42,064 bases of DNA, taken from the NCBI GenBank assembly GCA_021788115.1, contig JAJYLA010000015.1, positions 1-42,064 on the forward strand. Direction: 5' to 3'. This document shows, one piece after another, positions 13,870 through 21,850 of the stretch. The position numbers and the translations under genes are program-made. Positions within the stretch are counted from its first letter, which is position 1. Every line of letters starts with the position of its first letter. The notes under the pieces were generated by a model. It made no database searches, was not told where the DNA came from, and saw only the letters and a list, made by a program, of their open reading frames with translations. The DNA comes from Actinomycetes bacterium. GTDB lineage: Bacteria; Actinomycetota; Acidimicrobiia; Acidimicrobiales; Palsa-688.

Positions 13870-14895
13870 ATGCCCACCGCCCCCGTCAAGTTCTACCAGG
13901 TCGGCAGCTTCGCGGCCGGGAACCGCCTGATCGACCCCTCCCTGCGCACGGTGCAGTCGGAGCTGACCCGCAGCAACTCCCTGACCTCCGGGCACCGGGC
14001 CTGCCAGGGATGCGGGGAGGCGCTCGGCGCCCGCTACGTGCTCGACGCCGCCATGCGTGCGTCCGGCGGGCGCCTCGTGGTGGTCAACGCCACCGGCTGC
14101 CTCGAAGTGTTCTCCACCCCCTACCCGGAGACCTCCTGGCAGGTGGCGTGGCTGCACTCCCTCTTCGGCAACGCTCCCGCCGCCGCGAGCGGCGTCGCCG
14201 CCGCCCTGCGGTCGCAGGGCCGCACCGACATCCGGGTCCTGGCGCAAGGCGGCGACGGCGGCACCGTCGACATCGGCCTCGGCGCCCTGTCGGGCATGTT
14301 CGAGCGCAACGACGACGTCCTCTACGTCTGCTACGACAACGAGGCCTACATGAACACCGGGGTGCAGCGCTCCGGGGCGACGCCGCCGGCGGCGCGGACC
14401 GCCACCACCGAGACGGTCGGCCCCGAGCCGGGCAACGTCTTCGGCCAGGGGAAGAACCTGCCCCGCATCGCCATGGCCCACGGCATCCCCTACGTGGCCA
14501 CGGCGACCGTCTCGGAGGTGCACGACCTCGAGAACAAGGTCGAGACCGCCATGGGCATCCACGGCGCCCGCTACCTGCACGTCCTGGTCCCCTGCCCGCT
14601 CGGGTGGGCGGCGCCGACGAACCAGACGGTGCACCTGGCGCGCCTCGCGAAGGAGACCGGCATCTTCCCGGTCCTCGAGGCTCGGGACGGCGAGGTGACG
14701 GCCGTGTCGGCGATCCGCCATCAGGTGCCCGTCGAGGAGTACCTGAAGCTGCAGGGGCGCTACCGCCACCTCTTCCGGCCCGAGCCGCGCACCGAGGTCA
14801 TAGCCCGGATCCAGGCGGCGGCCGACGCCAACATCGCCCGCTACGGGCTGGTGAGCGACGACGCAACCGAACCCCCCGCGGGAGGAGCCCCGTGA
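13870..14895 (+). CDS. porB: 2-oxoacid:ferredoxin oxidoreductase beta subunit (TPP-binding)
   Basis: 341 residues. The TPP-binding core shows ALAQGGDGGTVDIGL-like sequence (RVLAQGGDGGTVDIGLG) and CYDNEAYMNTGVQRSGATPP. The [4Fe-4S] cluster uses the Cys of HRACQGCGEALGARY, the later NATGCLEVFSTPYP, and one more Cys near LVPCPLGWA. This pattern is that of pyruvate synthase beta. ATG follows a GAAAGGA site 16 bp after porA. The stop overlaps the GTG of the next gene (GTGA), so the flavoprotein is translated in fixed ratio to the core enzyme. Confidence 0.93.
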   Translation: MPTAPVKFYQVGSFAAGNRLIDPSLRTVQSELTRSNSLTSGHRACQGCGEALGARYVLDAAMRASGGRLVVVNATGCLEVFSTPYPETSWQVAWLHSLFGNAPAAASGVAAALRSQGRTDIRVLAQGGDGGTVDIGLGALSGMFERNDDVLYVCYDNEAYMNTGVQRSGATPPAARTATTETVGPEPGNVFGQGKNLPRIAMAHGIPYVATATVSEVHDLENKVETAMGIHGARYLHVLVPCPLGWAAPTNQTVHLARLAKETGIFPVLEARDGEVTAVSAIRHQVPVEEYLKLQGRYRHLFRPEPRTEVIARIQAAADANIARYGLVSDDATEPPAGGAP

Positions 14896-16517
14896 ACATC
14901 CCGTTCGCCATCACCCTCGACGTCGGCAGCAGCCTGGCAAACAAGACCGGCAACTGGCGCGTCGAACGCCCCGTGTACGTCGACCGGCTGCCGGCCTGCA
15001 ACCAGGCCTGCCCCGCCGGCGAGAACGTGCAGGGGTGGCTGTATCGCGCCGAGGAGGGCGACTACGAGGGGGCCTGGCGGGTCCTGGTCGAGGAGAACCC
15101 CATGCCGGCGATCATGGGGCGGGTCTGCTACAAGGTCTGCGAGACCTCCTGCAACCGCGCGCAGCTCGACGAGGCGGTGGGGATCAACGCGGTGGAGCGT
15201 TTCCTCGGGGACGAGGCGCTGCGGCGCGGGTGGCCCTTCGCGCCGCCGGCGAAGGAGTCGGGCAAGCGGGTCCTCGTCGTCGGGGCCGGGCCGTGCGGGC
15301 TGTCGGCCGCCTACCACCTGCGCCGCCTCGGCCACACCGTCACGATCGTCGACTCCGAGCGCGACGCCGGCGGCATGATGCGTAGCGGGATCCCCGTCTA
15401 CCGCCTGCCGCGGGACGTCCTCACCGCCGAGATCGACCGGATCCTCGATCTCGGCATCGAGCTGCAGCTCGGGACGCGGGTGTCCAACGTGGAGAAGGCC
15501 CGCGCCGAGGGAGGCTTCGACGCGGCGCTCGTCGCGGTGGGCGCCCAGCTGAGCCAGCGCGCGGAGATCCCCGCCGGCGACTCGGCGCGCATCCTCGACG
15601 CCCTGCGCCTGCTGCGCAGCGTGGAGGACGCCGAGCCGTTGCGGCTCGGCCGGAGGGTGGCCGTCTACGGCGGCGGGAACACGGCCCTCGACGCGGCGCG
15701 CACCGCCCGGCGACTCGGCGCCACCGACGCCGTGGTCGTCTACCGGCGCACGCGGGAGAGGATGCCCGCCCACGACGTCGAGCTCGAGGAGGCGCTGGCC
15801 GAGGGCGTCCAGGTGCGGTGGCTGTCCACGGTCAGCCGGGCCGACGCCGGCACCCTCGTGCTCGAGAAGATGCGCCTCGACGAGACCGGTTTCCCCCAGC
15901 CGACCGGCGAGTACGAGGAGCTCGACGCCGACAGCCTCGTCCTGGCGCTCGGCCAGAACACCGACCTTTCCCTCCTCGAGGACGTCGCCGGCATCACCGT
16001 CGACGACGGCGTGGTGCAGGTCGGCCCCGATTTGATGACCGGGCATCCGGGGATCTTCGCGGGCGGCGACGTCGTCCCCGGCGAGCGCACGGTGACGACC
16101 GCCGTGGGCCACGGGAAGAAGGCGGCCCGGCGGATCGACGGGTGGCTGCGCGGCGAGGAGTGGCGGCCGGCGCCCAAGCACGAGCTCGCGTCGTTCGACC
16201 TGCTCAACACCTGGTACTACTCCGACGCCCCGAGGACGGTCCGCCCCCAGCTCGAGCCGGCCCGCCGGCGGACCACCTTCGACGAGGTGGTCGGCGGCCT
16301 CGACGAGACCAACGCCCTGTTCGAGGCGCGCCGTTGCCTGTCGTGCGGCAACTGCCTCGAATGCGACAACTGCTACGGCGTCTGCCCCGACAACGCCGTG
16401 GTCAAGCTGGGGCCCGGCAAGCGCTACCAGATCGACTACGACTACTGCAAGGGCTGCGGCATGTGCGTGGCGGAGTGCCCCTGCGGGGCCATCACGATGG
16501 TGCCGGAGTCGATCTGA
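14892..16517 (+). CDS. GltD-like NAD(P)H flavoprotein fused to a C-terminal 2[4Fe-4S] ferredoxin domain
   Basis: 541 residues. The N-terminal iron-sulfur region has Cys 36, 40, 79, 83 and 87 (LPACNQACPAG, GRVCYKVCETSCNRA). FAD binding is at VLVVGAGPCGLSAAYHLRRL and NAD(P)H binding at VAVYGGGNTALDAARTARRL. The C-terminus carries two ferredoxin clusters, CLSCGNCLECDNCYGVCP and CKGCGMCVAECPCGA. The operon lacks a separate delta ferredoxin (porD); this fused domain takes that place, so electrons can move between the POR core and NAD(P)H within one complex. GTG start overlaps the porB stop by 4 bases. The direction of flow is not decided by the sequence. Confidence 0.92.
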   Translation: MNIPFAITLDVGSSLANKTGNWRVERPVYVDRLPACNQACPAGENVQGWLYRAEEGDYEGAWRVLVEENPMPAIMGRVCYKVCETSCNRAQLDEAVGINAVERFLGDEALRRGWPFAPPAKESGKRVLVVGAGPCGLSAAYHLRRLGHTVTIVDSERDAGGMMRSGIPVYRLPRDVLTAEIDRILDLGIELQLGTRVSNVEKARAEGGFDAALVAVGAQLSQRAEIPAGDSARILDALRLLRSVEDAEPLRLGRRVAVYGGGNTALDAARTARRLGATDAVVVYRRTRERMPAHDVELEEALAEGVQVRWLSTVSRADAGTLVLEKMRLDETGFPQPTGEYEELDADSLVLALGQNTDLSLLEDVAGITVDDGVVQVGPDLMTGHPGIFAGGDVVPGERTVTTAVGHGKKAARRIDGWLRGEEWRPAPKHELASFDLLNTWYYSDAPRTVRPQLEPARRRTTFDEVVGGLDETNALFEARRCLSCGNCLECDNCYGVCPDNAVVKLGPGKRYQIDYDYCKGCGMCVAECPCGAITMVPESI

Positions 16518-16522
16518 GCCAA

Positions 16523-16541
16523 CCCGGCCGTGACGGCCGGG
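16523..16541. terminator. Bidirectional hairpin terminator between convergent genes
   Basis: CCCGGCCG-TGA-CGGCCGGG, a perfect 8-bp stem with a 3-base loop, fills the 25-bp gap between the end of the por operon and the end of the convergent cupin gene. No T-run, as is common in GC-rich actinobacteria. Confidence 0.6.
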
Positions 16542-16542
16542 G

Positions 16543-16896
16543 TCAGCCGACCCGGCCGAAGTCGTCCTCGAGGCGGACGATGTCGTCCTCCCCGAAGTAC
16601 TCCCCGTGCTGCACCTCGATGAAGACGAGGGGCACGTCGCCGGTGTTCTCGATCCGGTGCGCGGCGCCGGTGGGGACGTCGACGGCGCTGCCGGGGGCGA
16701 CGGGAAGTCTCTGGCCCTCCAGCACCACCGTTCCGGTGCCGTGGACGACGAACCAGTGCTCCGCCCGCCGGGCGTGGCGCTGGTAGCTGAGCCGCCGGCC
16801 CGGCCGGACCACGATCCGTTTCACCTTGTGGCCCTCGCTGTCGTCGAGAACGGTGTAGGAACCCCAAGGTCGCTCGTCATGCTCGCCTACGGCCAT
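16543..16896 (-). CDS. Cupin, mannose-6-phosphate isomerase type II-like
   Basis: 117 residues forming one cupin. It begins MAVGEHDERPWGSYTVLDDS, the ERPWG hallmark of the phosphomannose isomerase/GDP-mannose pyrophosphorylase C-terminal family. RPGRRLSYQRHARRAEHWFV (metal-binding His) and AVDVPTGAAHRIENTG with a further His follow. Stand-alone domains like this may isomerise sugar phosphates or act as sugar-binding accessory proteins; no partner pyrophosphorylase is nearby. Start chosen at the ATG giving the family N-terminus. It converges on the por operon with a shared terminator. Confidence 0.85.
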   Translation of the reverse strand: MAVGEHDERPWGSYTVLDDSEGHKVKRIVVRPGRRLSYQRHARRAEHWFVVHGTGTVVLEGQRLPVAPGSAVDVPTGAAHRIENTGDVPLVFIEVQHGEYFGEDDIVRLEDDFGRVG

Positions 16897-16960
16897 GACA
16901 TGATCATGCCCAACGGCGACGGTCCCGACCACCCCAGGGCGCGCCGGGCCCCGCTCCCGG

Positions 16961-17000
16961 GCGCCGGCCGGGCGCCTCACGCGCCGGCCGGGCGCCTCAC
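16961..17000. repeat. Perfect 20-bp tandem duplication
   Basis: GCGCCGGCCGGGCGCCTCAC occurs twice in a row in the divergent gap between the cupin and tadA genes, 57 bp before the tadA -10. Each unit can fold on itself (GGCGC/GCGCC-like arms). Confidence 0.85.
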
Positions 17001-17056
17001 GGCCGCCCGAGCCGGGCGGCGGGCCCGGCACGCGGGCCGAGCGCTCCGGATGCGGC

Positions 17057-17062
17057 TACGGT
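17057..17062 (+). promoter_or_regulatory. -10 hexamer of a leaderless tadA promoter
   Basis: TACGGT lies exactly 7 bases before the GTG at 17070. This decides that start over the GTG at 17061, which overlaps the hexamer. Confidence 0.45.
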
Positions 17063-17069
17063 GCCGGCC

Positions 17070-17519
<450 letters not shown>

Positions 17520-17566
17520 CCGCGCCGCGGCGGTAGGACGGGCCGCCCCGGTAGCCTGTCTCGCCT

Positions 17567-17986
17567 ATGGTCAGCGACCCTGTTATCAGCGACGATCTCC
17601 TCACCCGAGGCTTCATCGGCGTGGTCGGTCTGCGCTTCGAGACCATCGAGCGCGACAGGGTCGTCGGCACCCTGGACGTCACCCCGAAGCTGCTGCAGCC
17701 GCACGGCATCGTGCACGGGGGGGTGTGGTGCACGGTGGTGGAGGCGCTCGCCAGCGTCGGCGCCGCCGTCTGGCTCGGCGAGGCGGGCAGGGTGGTGGGC
17801 ACATCCAACTCGACCGACTTCCTGCGTCCGATCACCACGGGTTCGGTGACCGCGGAGGCGACACCCGTCCACAGGGGCCACACCCAGCAGCTGTGGCTGG
17901 TGGAGATCCGCGACGAGCGCAGGCGGCTGGTCGCCCGCGGGCAGGTGCGCCTACAGAACCTGCGGAAGGCCCCGCGGGTCCTGTAG
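17567..17986 (+). CDS. PaaI-family hotdog-fold thioesterase
   Basis: 139 residues. The hotdog core reads VVGTLDVTPKLLQPHGIVHG, then GVWCTVVEALASVGAAVWLG, with the HGG-type active region and a catalytic Glu in VVEALAS. SNSTDFLRPITTGSVTAEAT and HTQQLWLVEIRDE follow. It hydrolyses acyl-CoA or aryl-CoA thioesters; chain specificity is unknown. ATG at 17567 lies 9 bases after a TAGCCT hexamer, so its mRNA may be almost leaderless. The 3' end overlaps the convergent ogt gene by 36 bases. Confidence 0.88.
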   Translation: MVSDPVISDDLLTRGFIGVVGLRFETIERDRVVGTLDVTPKLLQPHGIVHGGVWCTVVEALASVGAAVWLGEAGRVVGTSNSTDFLRPITTGSVTAEATPVHRGHTQQLWLVEIRDERRRLVARGQVRLQNLRKAPRVL

Positions 17987-18601
17987 GCCGCGCCCGGCGT
18001 GCCGCCGTTCGTGGTCGAGCAGCCACGCCTTGACGGAGGTCCCCCACCCGTAGCCGCCCAGGGTGCCGTCGAAGCCGATCACCCTGTGGCAGGGGACGAC
18101 GATCGACACGGGGTTATGCGAGTTGGCCGAGCCGACGGCGCGTGCCGCCCCCGGCGAGCCGATCTCTTCGGCGATCTCGCCGTAGCTGGCCGTCTCCCCG
18201 TACGGGACGGTGAGCAGCGCCCCCCACACCCTGCGCTGGAAGGCGGTCCCCTCCAGGTCGAGATCGACGTCGAAGCTCCTCCGGGTCCCCGAGAAGTACT
18301 CGTCGAGCTGGCGCCGGGCGCCGCCGAGCTCGTCGTCGTCGCGAACCCAGCCCGGTTCCGGGCGCGGGCCCCGCTCGTGACCGGCGAGGAAGATCCCGGT
18401 GAGCACCCCCCGCCGGCCGCGCAGCATCCATTCGCCCACCGGGGAGGGCACCAGGCTGTACACCGTCGTCGAGGAGGGGCCGACGGGCGGCCGTCGCCGG
18501 CGGCGCGGGGAGAGGCCGGCGGGGGCGGCGTGCGCGGCGGGGGCGGCGGTGCGAGCGGTGACCCCGGCTCGGGGGCCGGCTAGCGGGGTGGTGTCCTGCA
18601 T
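17951..18601 (-). CDS. ogt: Methylated-DNA--[protein]-cysteine S-methyltransferase
   Basis: 216 codons from the first ATG. The conserved core starts near VYSLVPSPVGEWMLRGRRG and includes GTAFQRRVWGALLTVPYGET, SYGEIAEEIGSPGAARAVGS, the active-site PCHRVIGFDGTLGGYGWG, and KAWLLDHE. It removes O6-alkyl groups from guanine in a suicide reaction at the Cys of PCHRV. The first ~46 residues are Ala/Arg-rich and not part of the domain; a GTG at 18463 would give the bare core, so the start is uncertain. It is divergent from an Ada-like alkA, a common alkylation-repair pairing. It overlaps the thioesterase gene tail to tail. Confidence 0.9.
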   Translation of the reverse strand: MQDTTPLAGPRAGVTARTAAPAAHAAPAGLSPRRRRRPPVGPSSTTVYSLVPSPVGEWMLRGRRGVLTGIFLAGHERGPRPEPGWVRDDDELGGARRQLDEYFSGTRRSFDVDLDLEGTAFQRRVWGALLTVPYGETASYGEIAEEIGSPGAARAVGSANSHNPVSIVVPCHRVIGFDGTLGGYGWGTSVKAWLLDHERRHAGRGLQDPRGLPQVL

Positions 18602-18643
18602 GCTCCCAGCGTGCCGCAGGCCGCAGGAGAGCGCCGGTCACAT

Positions 18644-18710
18644 CCGGACGGGCCCGCCGCCCGGACGTGTCCGGATCCGTCCGGCAGCCGCCGGCGCGAG
18701 CCGGTATACA
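18644..18710. promoter_or_regulatory. Divergent ogt/alkA control region with four CCGGAC half-sites and a -10
   Basis: CCGGAC occurs at 18644-18649 and 18661-18666, and its inverse GTCCGG at 18669-18674 and 18679-18684. The middle two make the palindrome CCGGACGTGTCCGG. TATACA (18705-18710) lies 6 bases before the alkA GTG. The AraC-type HTH of AlkA or another regulator may bind here. Confidence 0.45.
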
Positions 18711-18716
18711 GGACCC

Positions 18717-20129
18717 GTGGAAGCCTTCCAGGCGGTGGTCACCACCGGCATCTACTGCCGGCCCGAGTGCGCCGGGCGCCCCCTCGCCGGCAACGTCCGG
18801 CTCTTCAGCCTCGCCGCCGCAGCCGAGGCGTCGGGCTATCGGGCCTGCCTGCGCTGCCGCCCCTACAGGGCGGCGCAGCCCTTCGAGTGGGCAGGCCCGG
18901 AGCTGGTGTGCCGGGCGGTCCAGCTGATCGTCGACGGCGCGCTCGACGACGGCACCGAGGCGGACCTCGGCGCCCGCCTCGGGGTGTCGGCCCGCCACCT
19001 GCGGCGCCTCTTCGGCGTCCACCTGGGCGTGACCCCCGACGTGCTGGCCAGGTCGCGGCGCGCCCACTTCGCCCGGCGCCTGCTCGACGACACGGACCTG
19101 CAGGTCACCGACGTCGCGTACGCGGCCGGCTTCGGTAGCGTCCGCCAGCTCAACCGGGCGTGCCGCGACATCTTCCAGGCCCCGCCCACAGAGCTGAGGG
19201 CTCGCCGCCGGCGGACCGACCGGCTCGTCGCGGACGGCGGGCTGGTCCTGCGGCTCCCCTTCGGCGGCCCCCTCGACTGGAGCGCGATGCTCCGCTACTT
19301 CGCCGACCGCGCGATCCCCGGGGTGGAGGCCGTGGCCGGCGACACCTACCGCCGCACGATCGTCGTCGACGGCGACCCGGGCGTCCTCGAGATCGGCCCG
19401 GGGGGAGCCGACCACCTGCTGCTGCGCGCCCACCTTCCGCACTGGGAGGGTCTCATCCACATCGTCGAGCGGGCCCGGCGCATCTTCTCCCTCGACGCGC
19501 CGGTGGAGCAGGCGGCCCGGCACCTGTCGCAGGACCCGGCGCTCGCGACGCTGATGCAGTCCCGGCCGGGCTTGCGGGTCCCCGGCGCGTGGGATCCCTT
19601 CGAGACGGGGGTGCGGGCCATCCTCGGCCAGCAGGTGAGCGTCGCCGGGGCCACGACCCTCACGGGGCGGCTGGTGGAGCGCCTGGGCGCCCGCGTGCCG
19701 GGTCTCGACGCCTTCGGCCTCGGCCACACGTTCCCGCCGCCGGCGACGATCGCGAAGGCCGACCTGTCCGGCCTCGGCGCGACCGGCGCCCGGATCGCCG
19801 CCGTGCAGGCCTTCGCCCGGGCGGTCGACGCCGGCGACGTGCTGCTCGACCGCAGCGTCCCGCTCGGGCAGCTGGTGCGGTCCTTGACGAGCCTGCGGGG
19901 GATCGGCCCGTGGACCGCCCAGTACATCGCCCTGCGCCTCGGCGAGCATGACGCCTTTCCGGCCGGCGATCTCGGCCTGCGCCGCGCGGTCGCCGCGCTC
20001 TACCCGCCCCCGCCGGCGCCCGTCGACGTCGTCGCGGAACGCTGGGCGCCGTGGCGCGCCACGGCGGCCGCGCAGCTGTGGCTCGGAGGCGGCGCCCGCG
20101 GCGCTGCCGGCGACGGGCGGCCGTGCTGA
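18717..20129 (+). CDS. alkA: Ada-type zinc/AraC-HTH domain fused to DNA-3-methyladenine glycosylase II
   Basis: 470 residues in three parts. First is an Ada-like zinc module with four Cys (GIYCRPEC and ACLRCRPY). Next, residues ~60-160 form an AraC HTH (EADLGARLGVSARHLRRLFG, VTDVAYAAGFGSVRQLNRAC). Last is an AlkA glycosylase with LGQQVSVAGATTLTGRLVE and helix-hairpin-helix SLRGIGPWTAQYIALR, with the catalytic Asp in FPAGDLGLRRA. Mycobacterial AlkA has the same order. It excises alkylated purines and may sense methyl phosphotriesters through the Cys of the zinc site. The GTG used here starts just before that site, so the module is slightly short; a longer upstream frame overlaps ogt and is low-complexity. 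Confidence 0.88.
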   Translation: MEAFQAVVTTGIYCRPECAGRPLAGNVRLFSLAAAAEASGYRACLRCRPYRAAQPFEWAGPELVCRAVQLIVDGALDDGTEADLGARLGVSARHLRRLFGVHLGVTPDVLARSRRAHFARRLLDDTDLQVTDVAYAAGFGSVRQLNRACRDIFQAPPTELRARRRRTDRLVADGGLVLRLPFGGPLDWSAMLRYFADRAIPGVEAVAGDTYRRTIVVDGDPGVLEIGPGGADHLLLRAHLPHWEGLIHIVERARRIFSLDAPVEQAARHLSQDPALATLMQSRPGLRVPGAWDPFETGVRAILGQQVSVAGATTLTGRLVERLGARVPGLDAFGLGHTFPPPATIAKADLSGLGATGARIAAVQAFARAVDAGDVLLDRSVPLGQLVRSLTSLRGIGPWTAQYIALRLGEHDAFPAGDLGLRRAVAALYPPPPAPVDVVAERWAPWRATAAAQLWLGGGARGAAGDGRPC

Positions 20130-20167
20130 CCGGGGCCGGCCGCCGGCGCCGCCAACAGGAGGGCCGC

Positions 20168-21025
20168 GTGCCGGAATCCGCTGTGCGCGCCGGGTCGGAC
20201 GTCTACACCCACGGCCACGAGGACGCGGTCCTGCGGTCGCATCGCTGGCGCACGGCGGAGAACTCCGCCGCCTACCTGCTCCCCCACATCCGACCGGGAG
20301 ATCGCCTGCTCGACGTCGGCTGCGGCCCGGGGACGCTCACCGCGGACCTGGCACGCCGGGTCGCCCCTGCAGAGGTCGTGGCGATCGACGTCGCCGGGCA
20401 GGTCGTCGCCGAGGCCGCCTCCCACGCGGCGCGAAGCGGGGTCACCAACGTCTCGTTCCGCGCCGGCGACTTCCGGGACGCCGGCCTGGAGGGCCACGGT
20501 TTCGACGTCGTGCACGCCCACCAGGTCCTCCAGCACCTGCGCGACCCCGTGGGCGCGCTGGCAGCGATGGCCGAACTGGCGCGTCCCGGTGGTCTGGTGG
20601 CCGCCCGGGACGCCGACTACCCGGGCTTCGTCTGGGATCCCGCTGATCCTGCGCTCGACCGCTGGCGTGAGATCTACCTGGCGGTCGCCCACCACAACGG
20701 TGCGGCTCCGGACGCGGGGCGCCGGCTGCTCGCCTGGGCGCGTGCCGCCGGGCTGAGCGACACGGCGTACACGTCCTCCACGTGGACCTTCTCCACTGCG
20801 GCGGAGCGGGGGTGGTGGGCGCAGCTGTGGGCGGAACGCTGCACGTCGTCGGGGTTCGCCCGCCAGGCGGTCGACTACGGCATCGCCACCGAGCCCGAGA
20901 TGGCGTCGCTCGCCGAGGGGTGGAAGGCCTGGTCCGCCCGCGCCGGCGGCGTCTTCGTCGTCCTCCACGGCGAGATCCTGAGCCGGGTCCCCGCCGAGCC
21001 CCGAGGAGGCCCGCGGCGGCCGTGA
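20168..21025 (+). CDS. Class I SAM-dependent methyltransferase
   Basis: 285 residues. The SAM-binding motif I is RLLDVGCGPGTLTADLARRV, with an acidic end of strand 2 (VVAIDVAGQVV), motif II FDVVHAHQVLQHLRDP and motif III LARPGGLVAARDADY. The N-terminal YTHGHEDAVLRSHRWRTAEN is typical of actinobacterial small-molecule methyltransferases (UbiE/COQ5-like). An AGGAGG site 5 bases before the GTG at 20168 fixes the start. It lies 38 bp after alkA on the same strand, so may be co-transcribed, but no link to repair is evident. Substrate unknown. Confidence 0.88.
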   Translation: MPESAVRAGSDVYTHGHEDAVLRSHRWRTAENSAAYLLPHIRPGDRLLDVGCGPGTLTADLARRVAPAEVVAIDVAGQVVAEAASHAARSGVTNVSFRAGDFRDAGLEGHGFDVVHAHQVLQHLRDPVGALAAMAELARPGGLVAARDADYPGFVWDPADPALDRWREIYLAVAHHNGAAPDAGRRLLAWARAAGLSDTAYTSSTWTFSTAAERGWWAQLWAERCTSSGFARQAVDYGIATEPEMASLAEGWKAWSARAGGVFVVLHGEILSRVPAEPRGGPRRP

Positions 21026-21039
21026 TCGGTTCGCCGGCC

Positions 21040-21486
21040 TCAGTCCTGCTGCTTGTCGCAGTCGTCGGGGCGGAACAGCCCGAGGATGGCGTAGAAGGCG
21101 AGGCCGGCGGCGATCCAGCCGCCCAGGGCGGCCGCGAGCACGAGCGCAGGGTTGTGGCGCGTGAACATGGATTCGCCGACGGTGGCGAAGACGACCAGGG
21201 CCAGGCTGCCCACGACGGCGCCGATGGCGTCGCGGTCGGCCTTGCGGGTGCCCTCTTTGTGCTCGACGATGGTGAGGCTGGCGGGGAGTATGGCCGGCGC
21301 GGCGAGGAAGACTCCCCCCAGGCGGGCCCCTACCGCCCCGGAGATGATCGCGGCGACGATCGAGACGAACGCGCCCAGGGCGAAGCGGGTGGCCAGCTCC
21401 CTGACGTGCACCCCGCGGATGTCACCGAGGTGGACCGAGGGCACGACGTCACGCGCCTGCGTGCTGCGACGTCGCTCAGCGGCCAC
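21040..21486 (-). CDS. DUF3147-family membrane protein (second of a tandem pair)
   Basis: 148 residues with four hydrophobic helices (FALGAFVSIVAAIISGAVGA, FLAAPAILPASLTIV, AIGAVVGSLALVVFATVG, ALVLAAALGGWIAAGLAFYA). GVFLAAPAILPASLTIVEHK is the DUF3147 hallmark. The soluble N-terminus of about 30 residues and an acidic-Cys C-terminus (RPDDCDKQQD) are extra compared with its partner. GTG start, overlapping the end of the upstream paralogue by 11 bases. Function unknown; the shared operon suggests the two halves form a heteromeric membrane unit. Confidence 0.75.
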   Translation of the reverse strand: MAAERRRSTQARDVVPSVHLGDIRGVHVRELATRFALGAFVSIVAAIISGAVGARLGGVFLAAPAILPASLTIVEHKEGTRKADRDAIGAVVGSLALVVFATVGESMFTRHNPALVLAAALGGWIAAGLAFYAILGLFRPDDCDKQQD

Positions 21487-21829
21487 CGATGAACTCCGAC
21501 CAGTAGAGGCCGAGGGCTATCGCCGACCAGCCCGCCATGGCGGCCAGCGAACCCCAGAACGCCTTGAGGCGGGGAATCGCACCGACCGCTATCACGCAGC
21601 AGCCGGCCAGGCCGATCGCTCCGACGACCATGCCGACGGATCCCTGGCGGGCCTCGGCGGCGCCCTCGTGGACGACCGTGATGGCCAGGCCGGCGATCGC
21701 GACCGACGGCGCGGCGGAGAACAACCCGGAGAAGGCTTTGGGCTTGACGACCTCGCTTACGAGGGCGAACAGCGCCACCAGCGAACCTCCGGCAAGGGCG
21801 CGCAAGGCCAGGATGCCCACATCTGTCAT
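21476..21829 (-). CDS. DUF3147-family membrane protein (first of a tandem pair)
   Basis: 117 residues and four membrane helices, beginning MTDVGILALRALAGGSLVAL. The family motif is KPKAFSGLFSAAPSVAIAGL. It is the shorter and more canonical of two adjacent DUF3147 genes. ATG follows a GGGAGAAC-like ribosome site. Nothing in the sequence gives a substrate or enzymatic residue; a small transporter or envelope component is possible, by inference only. Confidence 0.75.
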   Translation of the reverse strand: MTDVGILALRALAGGSLVALFALVSEVVKPKAFSGLFSAAPSVAIAGLAITVVHEGAAEARQGSVGMVVGAIGLAGCCVIAVGAIPRLKAFWGSLAAMAGWSAIALGLYWSEFIGGR

Positions 21830-21850
21830 GAGTTCTCCCTTCGTGCAGGC

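Noticed and set aside
14010..14891. N-terminal extension of the GltD-like flavoprotein through porB
   Set aside because: It overlaps porB entirely in another frame; the GTG at 14892 overlaps the porB stop as expected for coupling.
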